Below, piece after piece: positions 42,787-53,284 of a DNA stretch of 64,000 bases. Made by a program: the position numbers and the translations under genes. The notes below the pieces were generated by a model. That model saw only the letters and a list, made by a program, of their open reading frames with translations. It made no database searches and was not told the origin of the DNA. This DNA comes from Pseudomonas anuradhapurensis (GTDB taxonomy: Bacteria; Pseudomonadota; Gammaproteobacteria; Pseudomonadales; Pseudomonadaceae): positions 2,863,001-2,927,000 of the forward strand of contig NZ_CP077097.1 of the NCBI RefSeq assembly GCF_014269225.2. Reading direction: 5' to 3'. How positions within the stretch are numbered: the stretch's first letter is position 1; each line of letters begins with the position of its first letter.

Positions 42787-45700
42787 GCCTGGGCCTGCGT
42801 GGCATCGGTGGCCGGGCGCCAGCGACGGGCCAGGCGGTCGAAGTACAGGTAGATGACCGGGGTGGTGAACAGCGTCAGCACCTGGCTGACCAGCAACCCG
42901 CCGACCATCACCAGGCCCAGCGGCTGGCGCAGCTCGGCACCGGAACCGGTGGCGAACATCAGCGGCACGGCGCCGAACAGCGCAGCCAGGGTGGTCATCA
43001 GGATTGGCCGGAAGCGCAACAGTGCCGCCTGGTAGATCGCATCGCGTGGGCTCATGCCCTGCTGGCGCTCGGCCTCAAGGGCAAAGTCGATCATCATGAT
43101 CGCGTTCTTCTTGACGATGCCGATCAGCAGGATGATGCCGATGATGGCGATCATGCCCAGGTCATTGCCGCTGATGAGCAACGCCAGCAAGGCCCCGACC
43201 GCTGCCGACGGCAGCGTGGAGAGGATGGTCACCGGGTGGATGTAGCTTTCGTACAGCACGCCCAGCACGATGTACATGGTCACCACCGCCGCCAGGATCA
43301 GCAGCAAGGTGCTCGACAGCGACGCCTGGAAGGCCTCGGCGGCACCCTGGAAGCGGGTCTGCACGCCCAGCGGCATGCCGATGTCTTGTTGTACCTGCTC
43401 GATCACCTGCACCGCTTCGCCCAGCGACGCCCCGTGAGCCAGGTTGAACGACAGGGTCACTGCCGGGAACTGGCCGATATGGGAAATGGCCAACTGGGCC
43501 TGGCGCTGCTCGATCCGAGCCAGCGCCGACAGGCGCACCTGGCCGCCATCGGCGGCCTTGACGTGGACCGACTCCAGCGCCTGCGGGCCGATGACCGCGG
43601 CGTCTTTCGACTGCAGCACCACACGGTACTGGCTGGCCTGGGTGTAGATGGTGGAAATCTGCCGCTGGCCGAACGCGTCGTACAAGGCGTTGGTGATCTG
43701 CGACACGCTGATTCCCAGGCGGCTTGCCATGTCGCGGTCAATGACCAGGTAGACCTGCAAGCCCTTGTCCTGCAGGTCACTGGCCACATCGGCCAGTTCC
43801 GGGCGTTGCTGCAGCGCCTGCACCAGCTTGCCGCTCCACTGCGCCAGCAGGTCGGCATCCGGTGACGACAGGCTGAACTGGTACTGGGTACGGCTGACCC
43901 GATCCTCGATGCTCAGGTCCTGCACCGGCTGCATGAACAGGCGGATCCCCACCAGGCGATCGAGTTGCGGCTGCAGGCGGCTGATCACTTCGCTGGCGCT
44001 GACATCGCGCTCGCCATGCGGCTTGAGGTTGATCAGCAGGCGGCCACTGTTGAGCGTGGCGTTGTCGCCATCGACGCCGATGTAGGACGACAGGCTCTGC
44101 ACCGCCGGGTCCTGCAGGATCACCTTGCTCAAGGCCTGCTGGCGCTCGCTCATGGCGGCGAACGAGGTGGCCTGCGGCGCCTCGGAAATGCCCTGGATCA
44201 CCCCGGTGTCCTGCACCGGGAAGAAACCCTTGGGCACCACCATGTACAGGAACACGGTGAGCGCCAGGCTGGCCACGGCCACCAGCAAGGTCAGCGGCTG
44301 GTGCCTCAGTACCCACTGCAAGGCACTGCCGTAGTGCCTGATCAACCAGTCGATCCAGGCACCACTGGCGCGGTAGAAACGGCCCTGCTCTGCGGGCTCG
44401 GGCTCACGCTTGAGCAGGCGCGCGCACATCATCGGCGTGAGGGTCAGCGACACCACCAGGGAAATCAGGATGGCCACCGCCAGGGTGATGGCGAACTCGC
44501 GGAACAGGCGGCCGACCACATCGGCCATGAACAGCAGCGGAATCAGTACCGCAATCAGCGAGAAGGTCAGCGAAACCAGGGTGAAGCCGATCTGCCGGGC
44601 GCCCTTGAGCGCCGCCTGCATCGGTGTCTCGCCCTCCTCGATGTGCCGGGAGATGTTCTCCAGCATGACGATGGCGTCGTCGACCACGAAGCCGGTGGCG
44701 ATGGTCAGCGCCATCAGCGTCAGGTTGTTGACCGAGAAGCCGGCCAGGTACATCACGCCGAAGGTTCCGATCAGCGACAGCGGCACGGCAATCGACGGGA
44801 TGATGGTGGCGCTGAAACGGCGCAGGAAGACAAAGGTGACCATCACCACCAGGGCGATGGCCAGCAGCAACTCGTGCTGCACGTCCTTGACCGCGGCACG
44901 GATGGTCTGGGTGCGGTCGGTCAACACCGAGACGTCGAGGCCGGCCGGCAGGTTGTCGGTGATCGATGGCAACAGGTCCTTGATCCGGTCGACCACTTCG
45001 ATGACGTTGGCGCCCGGCTGGCGCTGGATGTTCAGCAGCGCCGCATGGTTGTCATTGGCCCAGGCGGCCAGGCGCTCGTTCTCCGCGCCATCGACGATTT
45101 CGGCCACGTCCTTCAGGCGCAGCGGCGCCCCGTTGTTGTAGGCCAGGATCAGGTTCGCGTATTCCTCGGGCGAGCGCAGCTGGTCGTTGGCATCGAGCAT
45201 CGATACGCGGGTCGGCCCGTCGAAGTTGCCCTTGGGCTGGTTGACGTTGGAGGCGCCGACCAGGGTGCGCACGTCATCCAGGTTCAGGCCGTTGGCAGCC
45301 AGGGCATCGACATTGACCTTGATCCGCACCGCCTGGCGCTGACCACCGGCGATGCTGACCATGCCCACGCCACTGATCTGCGCGAGCTTCTGCGCCACGC
45401 GGGTGTCGACCAGGTCGTTGAGCTTGGGCAACGGCATGGTCTTGCTGGAAATGGCCAGGGTCAGCACCGGCGTGTCGGCCGGGTTGACCTTGTTGTACAC
45501 CGGTGGCGCCGGCAGGTCGCTGGGCAACAGGTTGCTGGCGGCATTGATCGCGGCCTGCACCTGCTGTTCGGCAACGTCCATGTTCATGTCGAGGTTGAAG
45601 CGCAGGGTCAGCACTGAGGCGCCGCCGGAGCTGGTCGAGGCCATCTGTTCCAGGCCCGGCATCTGCCCGAACTGGCGCTCCAGCGGTGCAGTGACGGCGC

Positions 45701-45881
45701 TGGTCATGACCTGCGGGCTGGCGCCGGGGTACAGGGTCATGACCCGGATGGTCGGGTAATCCACCTGCGGCAAGGCGGAAACCGGCAGCAGCTTGTAGGC
45801 GATCAGGCCGGCCAGGACGATGGCCAGCATGCTCAGCGTGGTGGCGACCGGGCGCAGGATGAACAGGCGCGAGAGGTTCAT
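42783..45881 (-). CDS. muxB: RND multidrug efflux transporter, first subunit (MuxB/MdtB-like)
   Basis: This 1032-residue RND transporter is a paralogue of the downstream pump. The TM4 Asp pair is in [21 protein letters not shown], and [18 protein letters not shown] near the C-terminus is the conserved RND helix. It is expected to assemble with MuxC in a mixed trimer that captures substrates from the periplasm and uses proton motive force. ATGA overlaps join it to both neighbours. Confidence 0.92.
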   Translation of the reverse strand: MNLSRLFILRPVATTLSMLAIVLAGLIAYKLLPVSALPQVDYPTIRVMTLYPGASPQVMTSAVTAPLERQFGQMPGLEQMASTSSGGASVLTLRFNLDMNMDVAEQQVQAAINAASNLLPSDLPAPPVYNKVNPADTPVLTLAISSKTMPLPKLNDLVDTRVAQKLAQISGVGMVSIAGGQRQAVRIKVNVDALAANGLNLDDVRTLVGASNVNQPKGNFDGPTRVSMLDANDQLRSPEEYANLILAYNNGAPLRLKDVAEIVDGAENERLAAWANDNHAALLNIQRQPGANVIEVVDRIKDLLPSITDNLPAGLDVSVLTDRTQTIRAAVKDVQHELLLAIALVVMVTFVFLRRFSATIIPSIAVPLSLIGTFGVMYLAGFSVNNLTLMALTIATGFVVDDAIVMLENISRHIEEGETPMQAALKGARQIGFTLVSLTFSLIAVLIPLLFMADVVGRLFREFAITLAVAILISLVVSLTLTPMMCARLLKREPEPAEQGRFYRASGAWIDWLIRHYGSALQWVLRHQPLTLLVAVASLALTVFLYMVVPKGFFPVQDTGVIQGISEAPQATSFAAMSERQQALSKVILQDPAVQSLSSYIGVDGDNATLNSGRLLINLKPHGERDVSASEVISRLQPQLDRLVGIRLFMQPVQDLSIEDRVSRTQYQFSLSSPDADLLAQWSGKLVQALQQRPELADVASDLQDKGLQVYLVIDRDMASRLGISVSQITNALYDAFGQRQISTIYTQASQYRVVLQSKDAAVIGPQALESVHVKAADGGQVRLSALARIEQRQAQLAISHIGQFPAVTLSFNLAHGASLGEAVQVIEQVQQDIGMPLGVQTRFQGAAEAFQASLSSTLLLILAAVVTMYIVLGVLYESYIHPVTILSTLPSAAVGALLALLISGNDLGMIAIIGIILLIGIVKKNAIMMIDFALEAERQQGMSPRDAIYQAALLRFRPILMTTLAALFGAVPLMFATGSGAELRQPLGLVMVGGLLVSQVLTLFTTPVIYLYFDRLARRWRPATDATQAQA

Positions 45882-47191
45882 GCGCCGGCCTTGCCTGCTG
45901 CCTGACCGGGCTGGGCTTCACCGGTCTGCGCCGAGCCCTTGGCCTCCTGCCCCTGCAGCTGCTGGCCGGGGCTGGTCGGCACTTGCGAGCTGTCTTCGAC
46001 CACTTCCACCTTGGTGCCTTCGCGCAGCCGGTCGGTGCCTTCCAGCACCAGGCGCTCACCGGCCTTGAGGCCTTCGAGGATGACGCTGTGCTCGCCGTCG
46101 CTGGCCCCCACCTTGAGCTTGCGCACGTTCACCGTGCTCTGCTCGTTGACCACGTAGGCGAAGGTGCCATCGTTGCCGAACTGGATGGCTGCCGCCGGGG
46201 CCAAGGTCACCTGCCTGAGGGTGTCGGCGAGCAGGCGCACGTTGACGAACTGGTTGGGGAACAGGGCCAGGTCCTTGTTCTCGAAGCGGCCCTTGAACTT
46301 GAGGGTGCCAGTGGTGGTGTCGATCTGGTTGTCGATGCTGCCCAGCACGCCGGTGGACTGCAGTTTGCTGTCGCTGCGGTCCCAGGCCTCGACCGGCAGG
46401 CTGGCGCCGCTGCGGTAGCGCTCCAGCACCGTGCTCAGCTCGGTTTCCGGCAGGGTGAAGGCGACGCTGATCGGTTCGGTCTGGGTGATCACCACCAGCG
46501 CGGTGGTGTCGTTGGCCGCCACCAGGTTGCCCAGGTCGAGCTGGCGCAGGCCCACGCGGCCGTTGATCGGCGCACGGATCTGGGTGAACTCGAGGTTCAG
46601 GCGGGCGTCGTTGACCTGCGCCTGGTTGGTCTTGACCAGCCCCTGGAACTGCGCCACCTGCGCTTCGGCAGTGTCGAGGGTCTGCTTGGCGATACTGTCC
46701 TCGGCGTACAGGCCTTTATAGCGGGCCAGATCAACCTGGGCGTTCTTCAGCTGCGCCTGGTTCTGCGCCAGGGTGCCTTCGGCCTGTTGCAGGGCGATGC
46801 GGTAGGGGCGCGGGTCGATCTCGGCGAGCAGGTCGCCGGCCTTGACCTGCTGGCCTTCCTTGAAGTGGATCTTCACCAGCTCGCCGGCCACGCGGCTGCG
46901 CACGTTCACCGTATTGGTCGCGGTAACCGTGCCCAGGGCCTTGTAGTACAGCGGGAAATCGCCCACCCGCACCGGCTCGACACGCACCGGTACCGGGTCG
47001 CTGGAGCCGCCGAAGCCCGGGCGGCCGCCCATCATGCCCATGCCCGCGCCCTTGCCGGCGCGCCCGCCACTGCTGTCCTTGTGCGCAGGCGTCGCTGCCG
47101 GCCACAGCCACCAGGCCAGGGCAGCCACCAGCAGCAGGATCAGCAGGCCGACGAGCCAGCGACGGGGGGAACGGGAATTGGGCGCTTGCAT
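45878..47191 (-). CDS. muxA: RND efflux membrane-fusion protein (MuxA/MdtA-like)
   Basis: This 437-residue periplasmic adaptor is the first gene of the mux operon. It has an N-terminal membrane anchor ([21 protein letters not shown]), a Gly/Met-rich linker ([18 protein letters not shown]), a lipoyl domain ([20 protein letters not shown]), a coiled-coil hairpin, and a beta-barrel with [10 protein letters not shown] Gln/Ala-rich tail of about 35 residues extends beyond the usual end. The ATG at 47191 is used because the in-frame TTG farther upstream lacks an anchor. Its RBS is weak. Confidence 0.9.
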   Translation of the reverse strand: MQAPNSRSPRRWLVGLLILLLVAALAWWLWPAATPAHKDSSGGRAGKGAGMGMMGGRPGFGGSSDPVPVRVEPVRVGDFPLYYKALGTVTATNTVNVRSRVAGELVKIHFKEGQQVKAGDLLAEIDPRPYRIALQQAEGTLAQNQAQLKNAQVDLARYKGLYAEDSIAKQTLDTAEAQVAQFQGLVKTNQAQVNDARLNLEFTQIRAPINGRVGLRQLDLGNLVAANDTTALVVITQTEPISVAFTLPETELSTVLERYRSGASLPVEAWDRSDSKLQSTGVLGSIDNQIDTTTGTLKFKGRFENKDLALFPNQFVNVRLLADTLRQVTLAPAAAIQFGNDGTFAYVVNEQSTVNVRKLKVGASDGEHSVILEGLKAGERLVLEGTDRLREGTKVEVVEDSSQVPTSPGQQLQGQEAKGSAQTGEAQPGQAAGKAGA

Positions 47192-47323
47192 GGGTTGAAC
47201 GAACCTTGTTCGGAATGACGACTTGGGGAGGATGAACGATAAGCACTGGCATCGTTTTAGCAAAGCGCCTTTACCAGAGGTTTACCTTTGCCTGACGTTG
47301 CCAAGGGGTTGAACTTTAAATGA

Positions 47324-47353
47324 AAACGGCCCGGAACGCGTTCCGGGCCGTTT
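47324..47353. terminator. tpx: Perfect 30-bp palindromic terminator between tpx and muxA
   Basis: AAACGGCCCGGAACG-CGTTCCGGGCCGTTT is a flawless palindrome flanked by A/T runs, so it works as an intrinsic terminator on either strand. It lies downstream of tpx and 133 bp upstream of muxA, separating the two units. The 343-bp spacer 47192-47534 otherwise holds a REP pair and the presumed muxA promoter. Confidence 0.85.
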
Positions 47354-47403
47354 ACAGGGTGTTACTTGGAGCGGTGGCGGGCTGAAAGGTTTCGGTTGCC
47401 TAT

Positions 47404-47503
47404 GCCGGCCCCTTCGCGGGTAAACCCGCTCCCACAGGGATATCACAGCTTTTGAAACCTGTGCCGTACCTGTGGGAGCGGGTTTACCCGCGAAGAGGCC
47501 GGT
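47404..47503. repeat. REP pair
   Basis: CGGCCCCTTCGCGGGTAAAC-CCGCTCCCACA and the inverted copy TGTGGGAGCGGGTTTACCCG-CGAAGAGGCCGG are two nearly consensus P. putida REP units facing each other, immediately 3' of tpx. Confidence 0.9.
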
Positions 47504-47534
47504 ACAGGACTCAGCCGACCTACCCCAACAACCC

Positions 47535-48035
47535 TTACTTCAGCACAGCCAGAGCTGCGTCGTAGTTCGGCTCATCAGCGATTTCGCCAACCAGCTCGCT
47601 GTGCAGCACCTTGTCGTTCTCGTCCAGCACCACCACGGCGCGGGCAGCCAGGCCGGCCAGCGGGCCGTCGGCGATGGCAACGCCGTAGTTGTCGAGGAAC
47701 TCGCGGCCACGCAGGGTCGACAGGTTCTTCACGTTGTCCAGGCCCTCGGCGCCGCAGAAGCGGGCCTGGGCGAACGGCAGGTCGGCGGAAATGCACAGCA
47801 CCACGGTGTTGTCCAGTTTGTTGGCCTGGGCGTTGAACTTGCGCACGGAAGTGGCGCAGGTCGGGGTATCGACGCTAGGGAAAATGTTCAGCACCTTGCG
47901 CTTGCCGGCGTAGTCCTGCAGCGACTTGTCGGCCAGGCCTTCACCGACCAGGGAGAAGGCCGGAGCCTGGGCGCCGGCCTGTGGCAGGTTGCCGTTGACC
48001 TGAACCGGGTTGCCTTTGAGAGTCACTTGAGCCAT
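47535..48035 (-). CDS. tpx: Thiol peroxidase (Tpx-type atypical 2-Cys peroxiredoxin)
   Basis: This 166-residue peroxiredoxin reduces H2O2 and alkyl or lipid hydroperoxides using thioredoxin. The peroxidatic Cys60 is in [12 protein letters not shown], the resolving Cys94 in ARFCGAEG, and Cys81 is also conserved, as in E. coli Tpx. AAGGA lies 8 bp before the ATG. It appears monocistronic. Confidence 0.96.
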   Translation of the reverse strand: MAQVTLKGNPVQVNGNLPQAGAQAPAFSLVGEGLADKSLQDYAGKRKVLNIFPSVDTPTCATSVRKFNAQANKLDNTVVLCISADLPFAQARFCGAEGLDNVKNLSTLRGREFLDNYGVAIADGPLAGLAARAVVVLDENDKVLHSELVGEIADEPNYDAALAVLK

Positions 48036-48145
48036 GACGAATTCCTTATGCGGGGGTTTGAAAAGGACACTGAGTTAAGCATGAAGGCGGTCGGGTGCCT
48101 ATGGGGCAGGTGAAATTGTTCTATTGCCTGACAAAACTTGTGGAC

Positions 48146-48182
48146 AAAAAAATGCCCGGGTAGCGACAAACGCCCCGGGCAT
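48146..48182 (-). terminator. Intrinsic terminator of the SdaC-type transporter gene
   Basis: ATGCCCGGG (48152-48160) pairs with CCCGGGCAT (48174-48182). On the minus strand the stem is followed by a run of seven T (48152-48146), 20 bp past the transporter stop. Confidence 0.88.
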
Positions 48183-48202
48183 GCTTCATCGACTGCAGTG
48201 CA

Positions 48203-49483
48203 TCAGCTCACCAGGCCGTACACCACCGAGGTCAGCGCAACCAGGCCGACCACCACGACGAACAGGTTGGACGCCGCACCGCTGTACTTGCGCATCGACG
48301 GTACCCGGCGGATGGCATACATCGGCATCAGGAACAGCAGCACCGCGATGATCGGGCCGCCCAGCGACTCGATCATGCCGAGGATGCTCGGGTTGAGGGT
48401 GGCCACGATCCAGCACACCACCAGCATCAGCGCGGCTACCACACGGTCCAGGGCCTTGGCCCCCGGGCGTGCGCCAGTCTTGCTGATGATGCCCTTGAGG
48501 CCTTCGCTGGCACCGATGTAGTGGCCGAGGAAGGACTTGGCGATGGCCACGAAGGCAATCAGCGGCGCGGCGAAGGCGATGGTCGGGTTGCTGAAGTGGT
48601 TGGCCAGGTATGACAGGATCGACAGGTTCTGTGCCTTGGCCTCGGCCAGCTGGGCGCTGTTCAGGGTGAGCACGCAGCTGAACACGAAGAACAGCACCAT
48701 CAGCACCATCAACAGGTGTGCGCGCCGCAGGATCTGGCCGCTGCGCTCATCGGCGTGCTCACCGTAGCGGCGTTTCTGGTCAACGGCAAAGGCCGAGATG
48801 ATCGGCGAGTGGTTGAACGAGAACACCATCACCGGAATCGCCAGCCACACGGTATGCAGGAACGCCGATGCCGGCGGTACTTGGTGGGCGCCATCGAGGA
48901 TGCCGCCGGTCCAGTGCGGGACCAGGTACAGGCCCAGCAGCCCCAGGGCGACGATGAACGGGTAGACCAGCAGGCTCATGACCTTCACCGTGGCCTGCTC
49001 GCCGCAGCGCACGATGGCCAGCAGGCCGAGGATCAGCACGAACGACAGGATGGCCCGCGGCGGCGGCTCCAGGTGCAGCTGGTGCTCCATGAAGCTGGCC
49101 ACGGTGTTGGTCAGCGCCACGCTATAGATAAGCAGGATCGGGAAGATCGCGAAGAAGTACAGCACGGTGATCGCGCCACCGGCGGAGGCGCCGAAGTGCT
49201 CCTTGACCACCTCGGTGATGTCGCCACCCGCGCGCCCCGAGAGGACGAAGCGGGTCAGCCCGCGGTGGGCAAAATAAGTCATCGGGAAGGCCAGCGCGGC
49301 CAGGATCAGCAGCGGCCAGAAGCCGCCGAGGCCCGCGTTGATCGGCAGGAACAGGGTTCCGGCGCCGATGGCTGTGCCGAACAGGCCCAGCATCCAGGTG
49401 GTGTCGTGACGCGACCAGCTGCCGAGGGTGGCGGGGGTCGATTCTGCAAAGCGTTGTTCAACGCTCGGGGCCTGCTCATTCAT
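48203..49483 (-). CDS. HAAAP-family amino-acid:H+ symporter (SdaC/TdcC-like)
   Basis: This 426-residue inner-membrane protein has about 11 membrane segments. Family signatures are GLFGTAIGAGTLFLPINAG at the N-terminus and VFSFNHSPIISAFAVDQKRR in the middle, typical of the serine/threonine transporters SdaC and TdcC. The start MNEQAPSVEQ at 49483 was chosen because upstream residues are not family-like; the RBS is poor. The substrate is probably an amino acid and is not necessarily serine. Two 11-bp direct repeats 100-145 bp upstream may be its operator. Confidence 0.86.
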   Translation of the reverse strand: MNEQAPSVEQRFAESTPATLGSWSRHDTTWMLGLFGTAIGAGTLFLPINAGLGGFWPLLILAALAFPMTYFAHRGLTRFVLSGRAGGDITEVVKEHFGASAGGAITVLYFFAIFPILLIYSVALTNTVASFMEHQLHLEPPPRAILSFVLILGLLAIVRCGEQATVKVMSLLVYPFIVALGLLGLYLVPHWTGGILDGAHQVPPASAFLHTVWLAIPVMVFSFNHSPIISAFAVDQKRRYGEHADERSGQILRRAHLLMVLMVLFFVFSCVLTLNSAQLAEAKAQNLSILSYLANHFSNPTIAFAAPLIAFVAIAKSFLGHYIGASEGLKGIISKTGARPGAKALDRVVAALMLVVCWIVATLNPSILGMIESLGGPIIAVLLFLMPMYAIRRVPSMRKYSGAASNLFVVVVGLVALTSVVYGLVS

Positions 49484-49586
49484 TCCGGGTGAAGCTCCAC
49501 TCGCAAGACTGCAACAGGCTGAGAATGGCGGACTAGACGTTCCGCCCAACTCAACCGGGAAAGAGGGGCGCGATTGTGCACGGAAA

Positions 49587-49628
49587 GGTTGCACTTGCGA
49601 AGCCCTATCCGAGGGACGGTTGCACTTG
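49587..49628. promoter_or_regulatory. Two 11-bp direct repeats upstream of the amino-acid transporter
   Basis: GGTTGCACTTG occurs at 49587-49597 and 49618-49628, 31 bp apart start to start, which is about three helical turns. Both copies would lie on the same DNA face, as for tandem activator or repressor dimers. They lie in the 326-bp spacer 49484-49809, which otherwise contains a REP pair. Function inferred. Confidence 0.45.
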
Positions 49629-49667
49629 TCTTTACAAGCGGGTTGTGCCTACAGGCTGGAGGGGATT

Positions 49668-49786
49668 GTGCAGGAGCGGCCTTGCGTCGCGATGGGCCGC
49701 GACGCGGCCCCGGCAATATTTGCGGCGAAGCTGCAAAATGTGGGGCGCTGTGCGCCCCTATCGCGACACGAGGCCGCTCCTACAAG
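49668..49786. repeat. REP pair
   Basis: GTGCAGGAGCGGCCTTGCGT and the inverted CGACACGAGGCCGCTCCTAC enclose GC-rich inner arms (GGGCCGCGACGCGGCCC and GGGGCGCTGTGCGCCCC, each a small palindrome). Located 3' of amaC. Confidence 0.88.
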
Positions 49787-49809
49787 GGCGCGTCGTCCTG
49801 GGAGAAGGG

Positions 49810-51006
49810 TTACTTCTGGACCGCAGCGAAGGCTTCGGCAACCCGTTGCAGGTTGGCCGGGCGCAGGCCGGACATGCACACGCGGCCGCTGTCGATCAGG
49901 TACACCCCGAACTCGTCACGCAGGCGGCGTACCTGCTCGACGCTGAAGCCGGTGTAGCTGAACATGCCGCGCTGACGCAGGAAGAACTGGAAGTCCTGGC
50001 CTGGCAGCAGCACTGCCAGGGCATCGACCAGCGCCTGGCGCATGTCGAGGATGCGCTTGCGCATCACTTCGACTTCCGCCGCCCACTGGGCATTCAGGCC
50101 GGCATCGCCGAGCACGCCAGCGACCAGCTGGGCACCGAAGTTGGGCGGGCTGGAGTAGTTGCGGCGCACGGTGGCCTTGAGCTGGCCGAGCACGCTCTGG
50201 GCGGTGGCCTCGTCGTCGCAGACCACCGACAGGCCACCGACGCGCTCGCCATAAAGCGAGAAAATTTTCGAGAACGAGTTGCTGACCAGGCACGGTACGC
50301 CGGCGCGGGCCATTTCGCGGATGGCATAGGCATCCTCCACCAGGCCTTCGGCGAAGCCCTGGTAGGCGATGTCGAGGAACGGGATCAGCTGGCGCGCCTT
50401 GACCACTTCGACCACTTGCTGCCACTGCTGCTGGTCCAGGTCAGCCCCGGTCGGGTTGTGGCAGCACGGGTGCAGCAGCACCACGCTGTTGGCCGGCAGG
50501 GTTTGCAAGGTGGCCAGCATGCCGTCGAAGTCCACGCCACGGCTGGCCTGGTCGAAGTACGGGTAGGTGTGCACCTTGAAACCGGCGCCTTCGAAAATGG
50601 CGCGGTGGTTGTCCCAGGTCGGGTTGCTGACCCAGACTTCGGATTGCGGGAAGTAACGCTTGAGGAAGTCGGCACCGACTTTCAGCGCACCGGAACCGCC
50701 CACGGTCTGCACGGTGGCCACCCGGCCAGCGGTCACGGCCGGGTGATCGGCCCCGAACAGCAGCGCCTGGATGGCCTGGCGGTAGCTGGCCAGACCTTCC
50801 ATCGGCAGGTACAGCGAAGCTTCATGGTCCTGGCCGGCGATGCGTTTTTCCACCGCATCCACAGCCGCCAGTTGCGGCACCACGCCGGCCTCATCGTAGT
50901 ACAGGCCGATACTCAGGTTGACCTTGTCGGCGCGCGGGTCGGCCTTGAAGGTTTCCATCAGCGAGAGGATCGGGTCGCCGGCATAGGCATCGACATGTTT
51001 GAACAC
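49810..51006 (-). CDS. amaC: Aminotransferase class I, AmaC-like (D-lysine/aromatic aminotransferase)
   Basis: This 398-residue PLP enzyme of the aspartate/tyrosine aminotransferase subgroup carries the PLP Lys247 in [13 protein letters not shown], Asp212 in [10 protein letters not shown], the Asn of HNPTGADL and the substrate-carboxylate Arg in MSGLRPANL. Sequence alone resembles TyrB. The D-lysine assignment comes from the neighbouring dpkA, ABC transporter and amaD genes and from recalled work on KT2440 PP_3590. Its product would cyclise to delta1-piperideine-2-carboxylate, the DpkA substrate. Confidence 0.82.
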   Translation of the reverse strand: MFKHVDAYAGDPILSLMETFKADPRADKVNLSIGLYYDEAGVVPQLAAVDAVEKRIAGQDHEASLYLPMEGLASYRQAIQALLFGADHPAVTAGRVATVQTVGGSGALKVGADFLKRYFPQSEVWVSNPTWDNHRAIFEGAGFKVHTYPYFDQASRGVDFDGMLATLQTLPANSVVLLHPCCHNPTGADLDQQQWQQVVEVVKARQLIPFLDIAYQGFAEGLVEDAYAIREMARAGVPCLVSNSFSKIFSLYGERVGGLSVVCDDEATAQSVLGQLKATVRRNYSSPPNFGAQLVAGVLGDAGLNAQWAAEVEVMRKRILDMRQALVDALAVLLPGQDFQFFLRQRGMFSYTGFSVEQVRRLRDEFGVYLIDSGRVCMSGLRPANLQRVAEAFAAVQK

Positions 51007-51137
51007 AGCGTGCAGCTCCTTGGATCAGGACAGTACGAAAAGTCAGCCCTGAGCATACCCGGAGTGCACGGTCAGGAACATCAACTATTGTGCAAGGTTG
51101 TCCATGCAACGATGCATGGCTCGGGGCAGTGGCGAAT

Positions 51138-51220
51138 TCTTCGCGGGCAAGCCCGCCCCCACTGGTACTGCGAGGACGGTGATATCCCTGTGGGAGCGGG
51201 CGTGCCCGCGAAGAGGCCGG
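51138..51220. repeat. REP pair between dpkA and amaC
   Basis: TTCGCGGGCAAGCCCGCCCC and the inverted copy TGTGGGAGCGGGCGTGCCCG-CGAAGAGGCCGG lie in the gap between two same-strand genes of one pathway. The element ends 1 bp before the dpkA stop codon. Confidence 0.85.
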
Positions 51221-51221
51221 G

Positions 51222-52247
51222 TCAGCCAAGCAGCGCTTTCAAGCCCTGCAACTCTTGTTCGGTCAGCGCCACCCCCTCCTCCTCGGCCACTTCGCGCTCG
51301 CGGTAGCGCCGTTCACCGGGCATACGGGTCAGCCCTGCCGCCTGCATCTGCTCCACCAGTTCGCGGCTGCGCTGGGCAAAGCGCTCGCCCTCGGCCTTGC
51401 TCGGGTCGATGACGATGATCAGCTGCCCGGTCCATGGTGTTTTCGCGCCCGGATGCCCCGACCAGTCGAACTCCCACGAAAAGTGCCCGCCGGTCAGCGC
51501 CGCCGCCAGCAACTCGACCATCATCGACAGCGCCGAGCCCTTGTGCCCGCCAAACGGCAGCAAGGCGCCACCTTCCAGGATTGCCTTGGGGTCGGTGGTC
51601 GGCTCGCCATTGGCATCCACGCCCATGCCTTCAGGCAACTGCTGGCCGGCGCGCGCGGCAATCTGCACGTCACCGTGGGCCATGGCACTGGTGGCCATGT
51701 CGAAGACGATCGGGTCGTGTTCGGCACAGGGCGCGGCAAAGGCGATGGGGTTGGTGCCAAACAGCGGCTTGCGCGCACCATGCGGCACCACGCAGGTCAT
51801 GCTGTTGACCACGCTCAGGGCCACCAGGCCTTCCTCGGCGAAAGGTTCCACGTCTGGCCACAGCGCGGCGAAGTGGTGCGAGTTGTGAATCGCCAGTACC
51901 GCGATGCCAGCGTTGCGCGCCTTGGCCACCAGTAGGCCACGGGCTGCCGCCAGTGCCGGCTGGGCAAAGCCGCCTGCGGCATCGACACGCACATAGCCAG
52001 CCGCCACGTCGCTTACCTGCGGCGTGGCCTGGCCGTCGACCCAGCCACTGGCCAGCGTCGAGACATAGCCAGGCATGCGGAACACCCCATGGCTGTGGGC
52101 ACCATCGCGCTGGGCGCTGGCGCAATTGTGAGCCAATACACGGGCCACGCCATCGCTGCAACCATGGCGCTGGAAAATAGCCTGCAACAAGGCCTGGAGC
52201 TCGGTGAAAGGCACGCGCACGACAGTGCTGGTGGAAGGTGCGGACAT
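51222..52247 (-). CDS. dpkA: Delta1-piperideine-2-carboxylate / delta1-pyrroline-2-carboxylate reductase
   Basis: This 341-residue NADPH-dependent imine reductase belongs to the Ldh2/malate-lactate dehydrogenase superfamily. The signature stretches are CASAQRDGAHSHGVFRMPGY, the active-site AIHNSHHFAALWPDVE and KPLFGTNPIAFAAP, as well as GGHKGSALSMMVELLA. It reduces the cyclic imine formed from D-lysine to L-pipecolate. The ATG at 52247 is preceded by GGAG; the in-frame ATG 16 codons upstream is not. Divergent from the RpiR regulator. Confidence 0.88.
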   Translation of the reverse strand: MSAPSTSTVVRVPFTELQALLQAIFQRHGCSDGVARVLAHNCASAQRDGAHSHGVFRMPGYVSTLASGWVDGQATPQVSDVAAGYVRVDAAGGFAQPALAAARGLLVAKARNAGIAVLAIHNSHHFAALWPDVEPFAEEGLVALSVVNSMTCVVPHGARKPLFGTNPIAFAAPCAEHDPIVFDMATSAMAHGDVQIAARAGQQLPEGMGVDANGEPTTDPKAILEGGALLPFGGHKGSALSMMVELLAAALTGGHFSWEFDWSGHPGAKTPWTGQLIIVIDPSKAEGERFAQRSRELVEQMQAAGLTRMPGERRYREREVAEEEGVALTEQELQGLKALLG

Positions 52248-52310
52248 CTGAAGCTCCTTTATTGGAATTGGAATGGCTACAGCGTGCAACGACAAAAACT
52301 TTCCTGCATG

Positions 52311-52345
52311 TGACAGCTATCTGTCAATTGTTGACTTGATGACAG
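52311..52345. promoter_or_regulatory. TGACAG-type operator cluster between dpkA and rpiR
   Basis: TGACAG-CTAT-CTGTCA (52311-52326) is a dyad with 6-bp arms. A third TGACAG lies at 52340-52345, next to TTGACT (52331-52336), a possible -35 for the RpiR gene. On the minus strand TTGACA at 52327-52322 overlaps the dyad. The position between divergent regulator and target genes suggests RpiR binding. Inferred. Confidence 0.55.
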
Positions 52346-52390
52346 AAAACATTCATTTTCTTCCACAAGCCTCACCCCTGGAGCCGCAGC

Positions 52391-53263
52391 ATGAGCCAAA
52401 TGATCAAGCAACGCCTGGAACACAGCCTCGAAGGGGCCGCAGCTTCCGGCCGCAAGATCGCCACCTACATGCTCGCCAACCTGCATGAACTGCCGTTCCA
52501 GACCTCGGCCAGCATCGCTGCCAAGCTGGGCGTCAGCGAATCCAGCGTTGGCCGCTTCTGCCGCTCACTGGGTTATGCCCATCTCAAGGCGCTCAAGCAA
52601 AACCTGCAGAACGACCTGGGTGACGGCCCGTGGCTGGTGGGCGACCGCCTGCAAGATTACCGCCAGAATCAGGACGCCGGCGACAACGCTGGCAGCCTGG
52701 AGCTGGAAATCGCCGCCCTGGTGCGTGTGCACGAGTATCGCCAGGGCAGCGCCTGGCACGCCGTCGCGCAACGCCTGGCGAGCAAGCAGCGGGTGTTCAT
52801 TGCCGGTTTCCAGACCGAGCGCGGCATCGCCATGTGCATGAGCCATCTGCTGCAGTACCTGCGCGATGGCGTGCAACTGGTCGATCTCGGCGCCGGCCAC
52901 TTCGGCGACGTGTTGCTGGGCCGCGCCGAGGACAGCGCCCTGGTGGTATTCGAGGCACGCCGCTATTCCCGCCATGCCCTGCTGTTGTGCCAGAAGGCGC
53001 GCGAGGCCGGCATTGCGGTCACCCTGGTGACCGACACCTTCTGTGACTGGGCCGATGCCAATGCCGACGAGGTGTTCCGCATCCCCACCGAATTCAACCT
53101 GTTCTGGGAATCCACCTCGACCATGCTGTCGTGGGTGCACCTGATGGTCAACGAGGTCTGCAAGAAGCTCGGGCCGGATGTTGAAAAACGCTTGGAAGCA
53201 ACTGCCGCTCTACATAACGAATTCGTCGGCTACACCTCGTGGTCGGCGGGAAAACAACAATAG
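52391..53263 (+). CDS. RpiR-family transcriptional regulator (HTH + SIS)
   Basis: This 290-residue regulator has an N-terminal HTH_6 domain (ASIAAKLGVSESSVGRFCRSLGY) and a C-terminal SIS sugar-phosphate-like domain (RVFIAGFQTERGIAMCMSHLL; DSALVVFEARRYSRHALLLC). In this cluster the effector is more likely a lysine-derived metabolite than a sugar phosphate. It precedes the ABC-transporter genes by 21 bp, so it may be co-transcribed with them, and it is divergent from dpkA. Confidence 0.88.
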   Translation: MSQMIKQRLEHSLEGAAASGRKIATYMLANLHELPFQTSASIAAKLGVSESSVGRFCRSLGYAHLKALKQNLQNDLGDGPWLVGDRLQDYRQNQDAGDNAGSLELEIAALVRVHEYRQGSAWHAVAQRLASKQRVFIAGFQTERGIAMCMSHLLQYLRDGVQLVDLGAGHFGDVLLGRAEDSALVVFEARRYSRHALLLCQKAREAGIAVTLVTDTFCDWADANADEVFRIPTEFNLFWESTSTMLSWVHLMVNEVCKKLGPDVEKRLEATAALHNEFVGYTSWSAGKQQ

Positions 53264-53284
53264 CAAGAGTGCAAGAGGTGCGAG

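Noticed and set aside
40147..42852. 901-codon open frame antisense to muxC
   Set aside because: It is the opposite-strand shadow of a GC-rich RND gene: His/Gln/Arg-rich, no domain, no RBS. The RND protein on the other strand is unmistakable.
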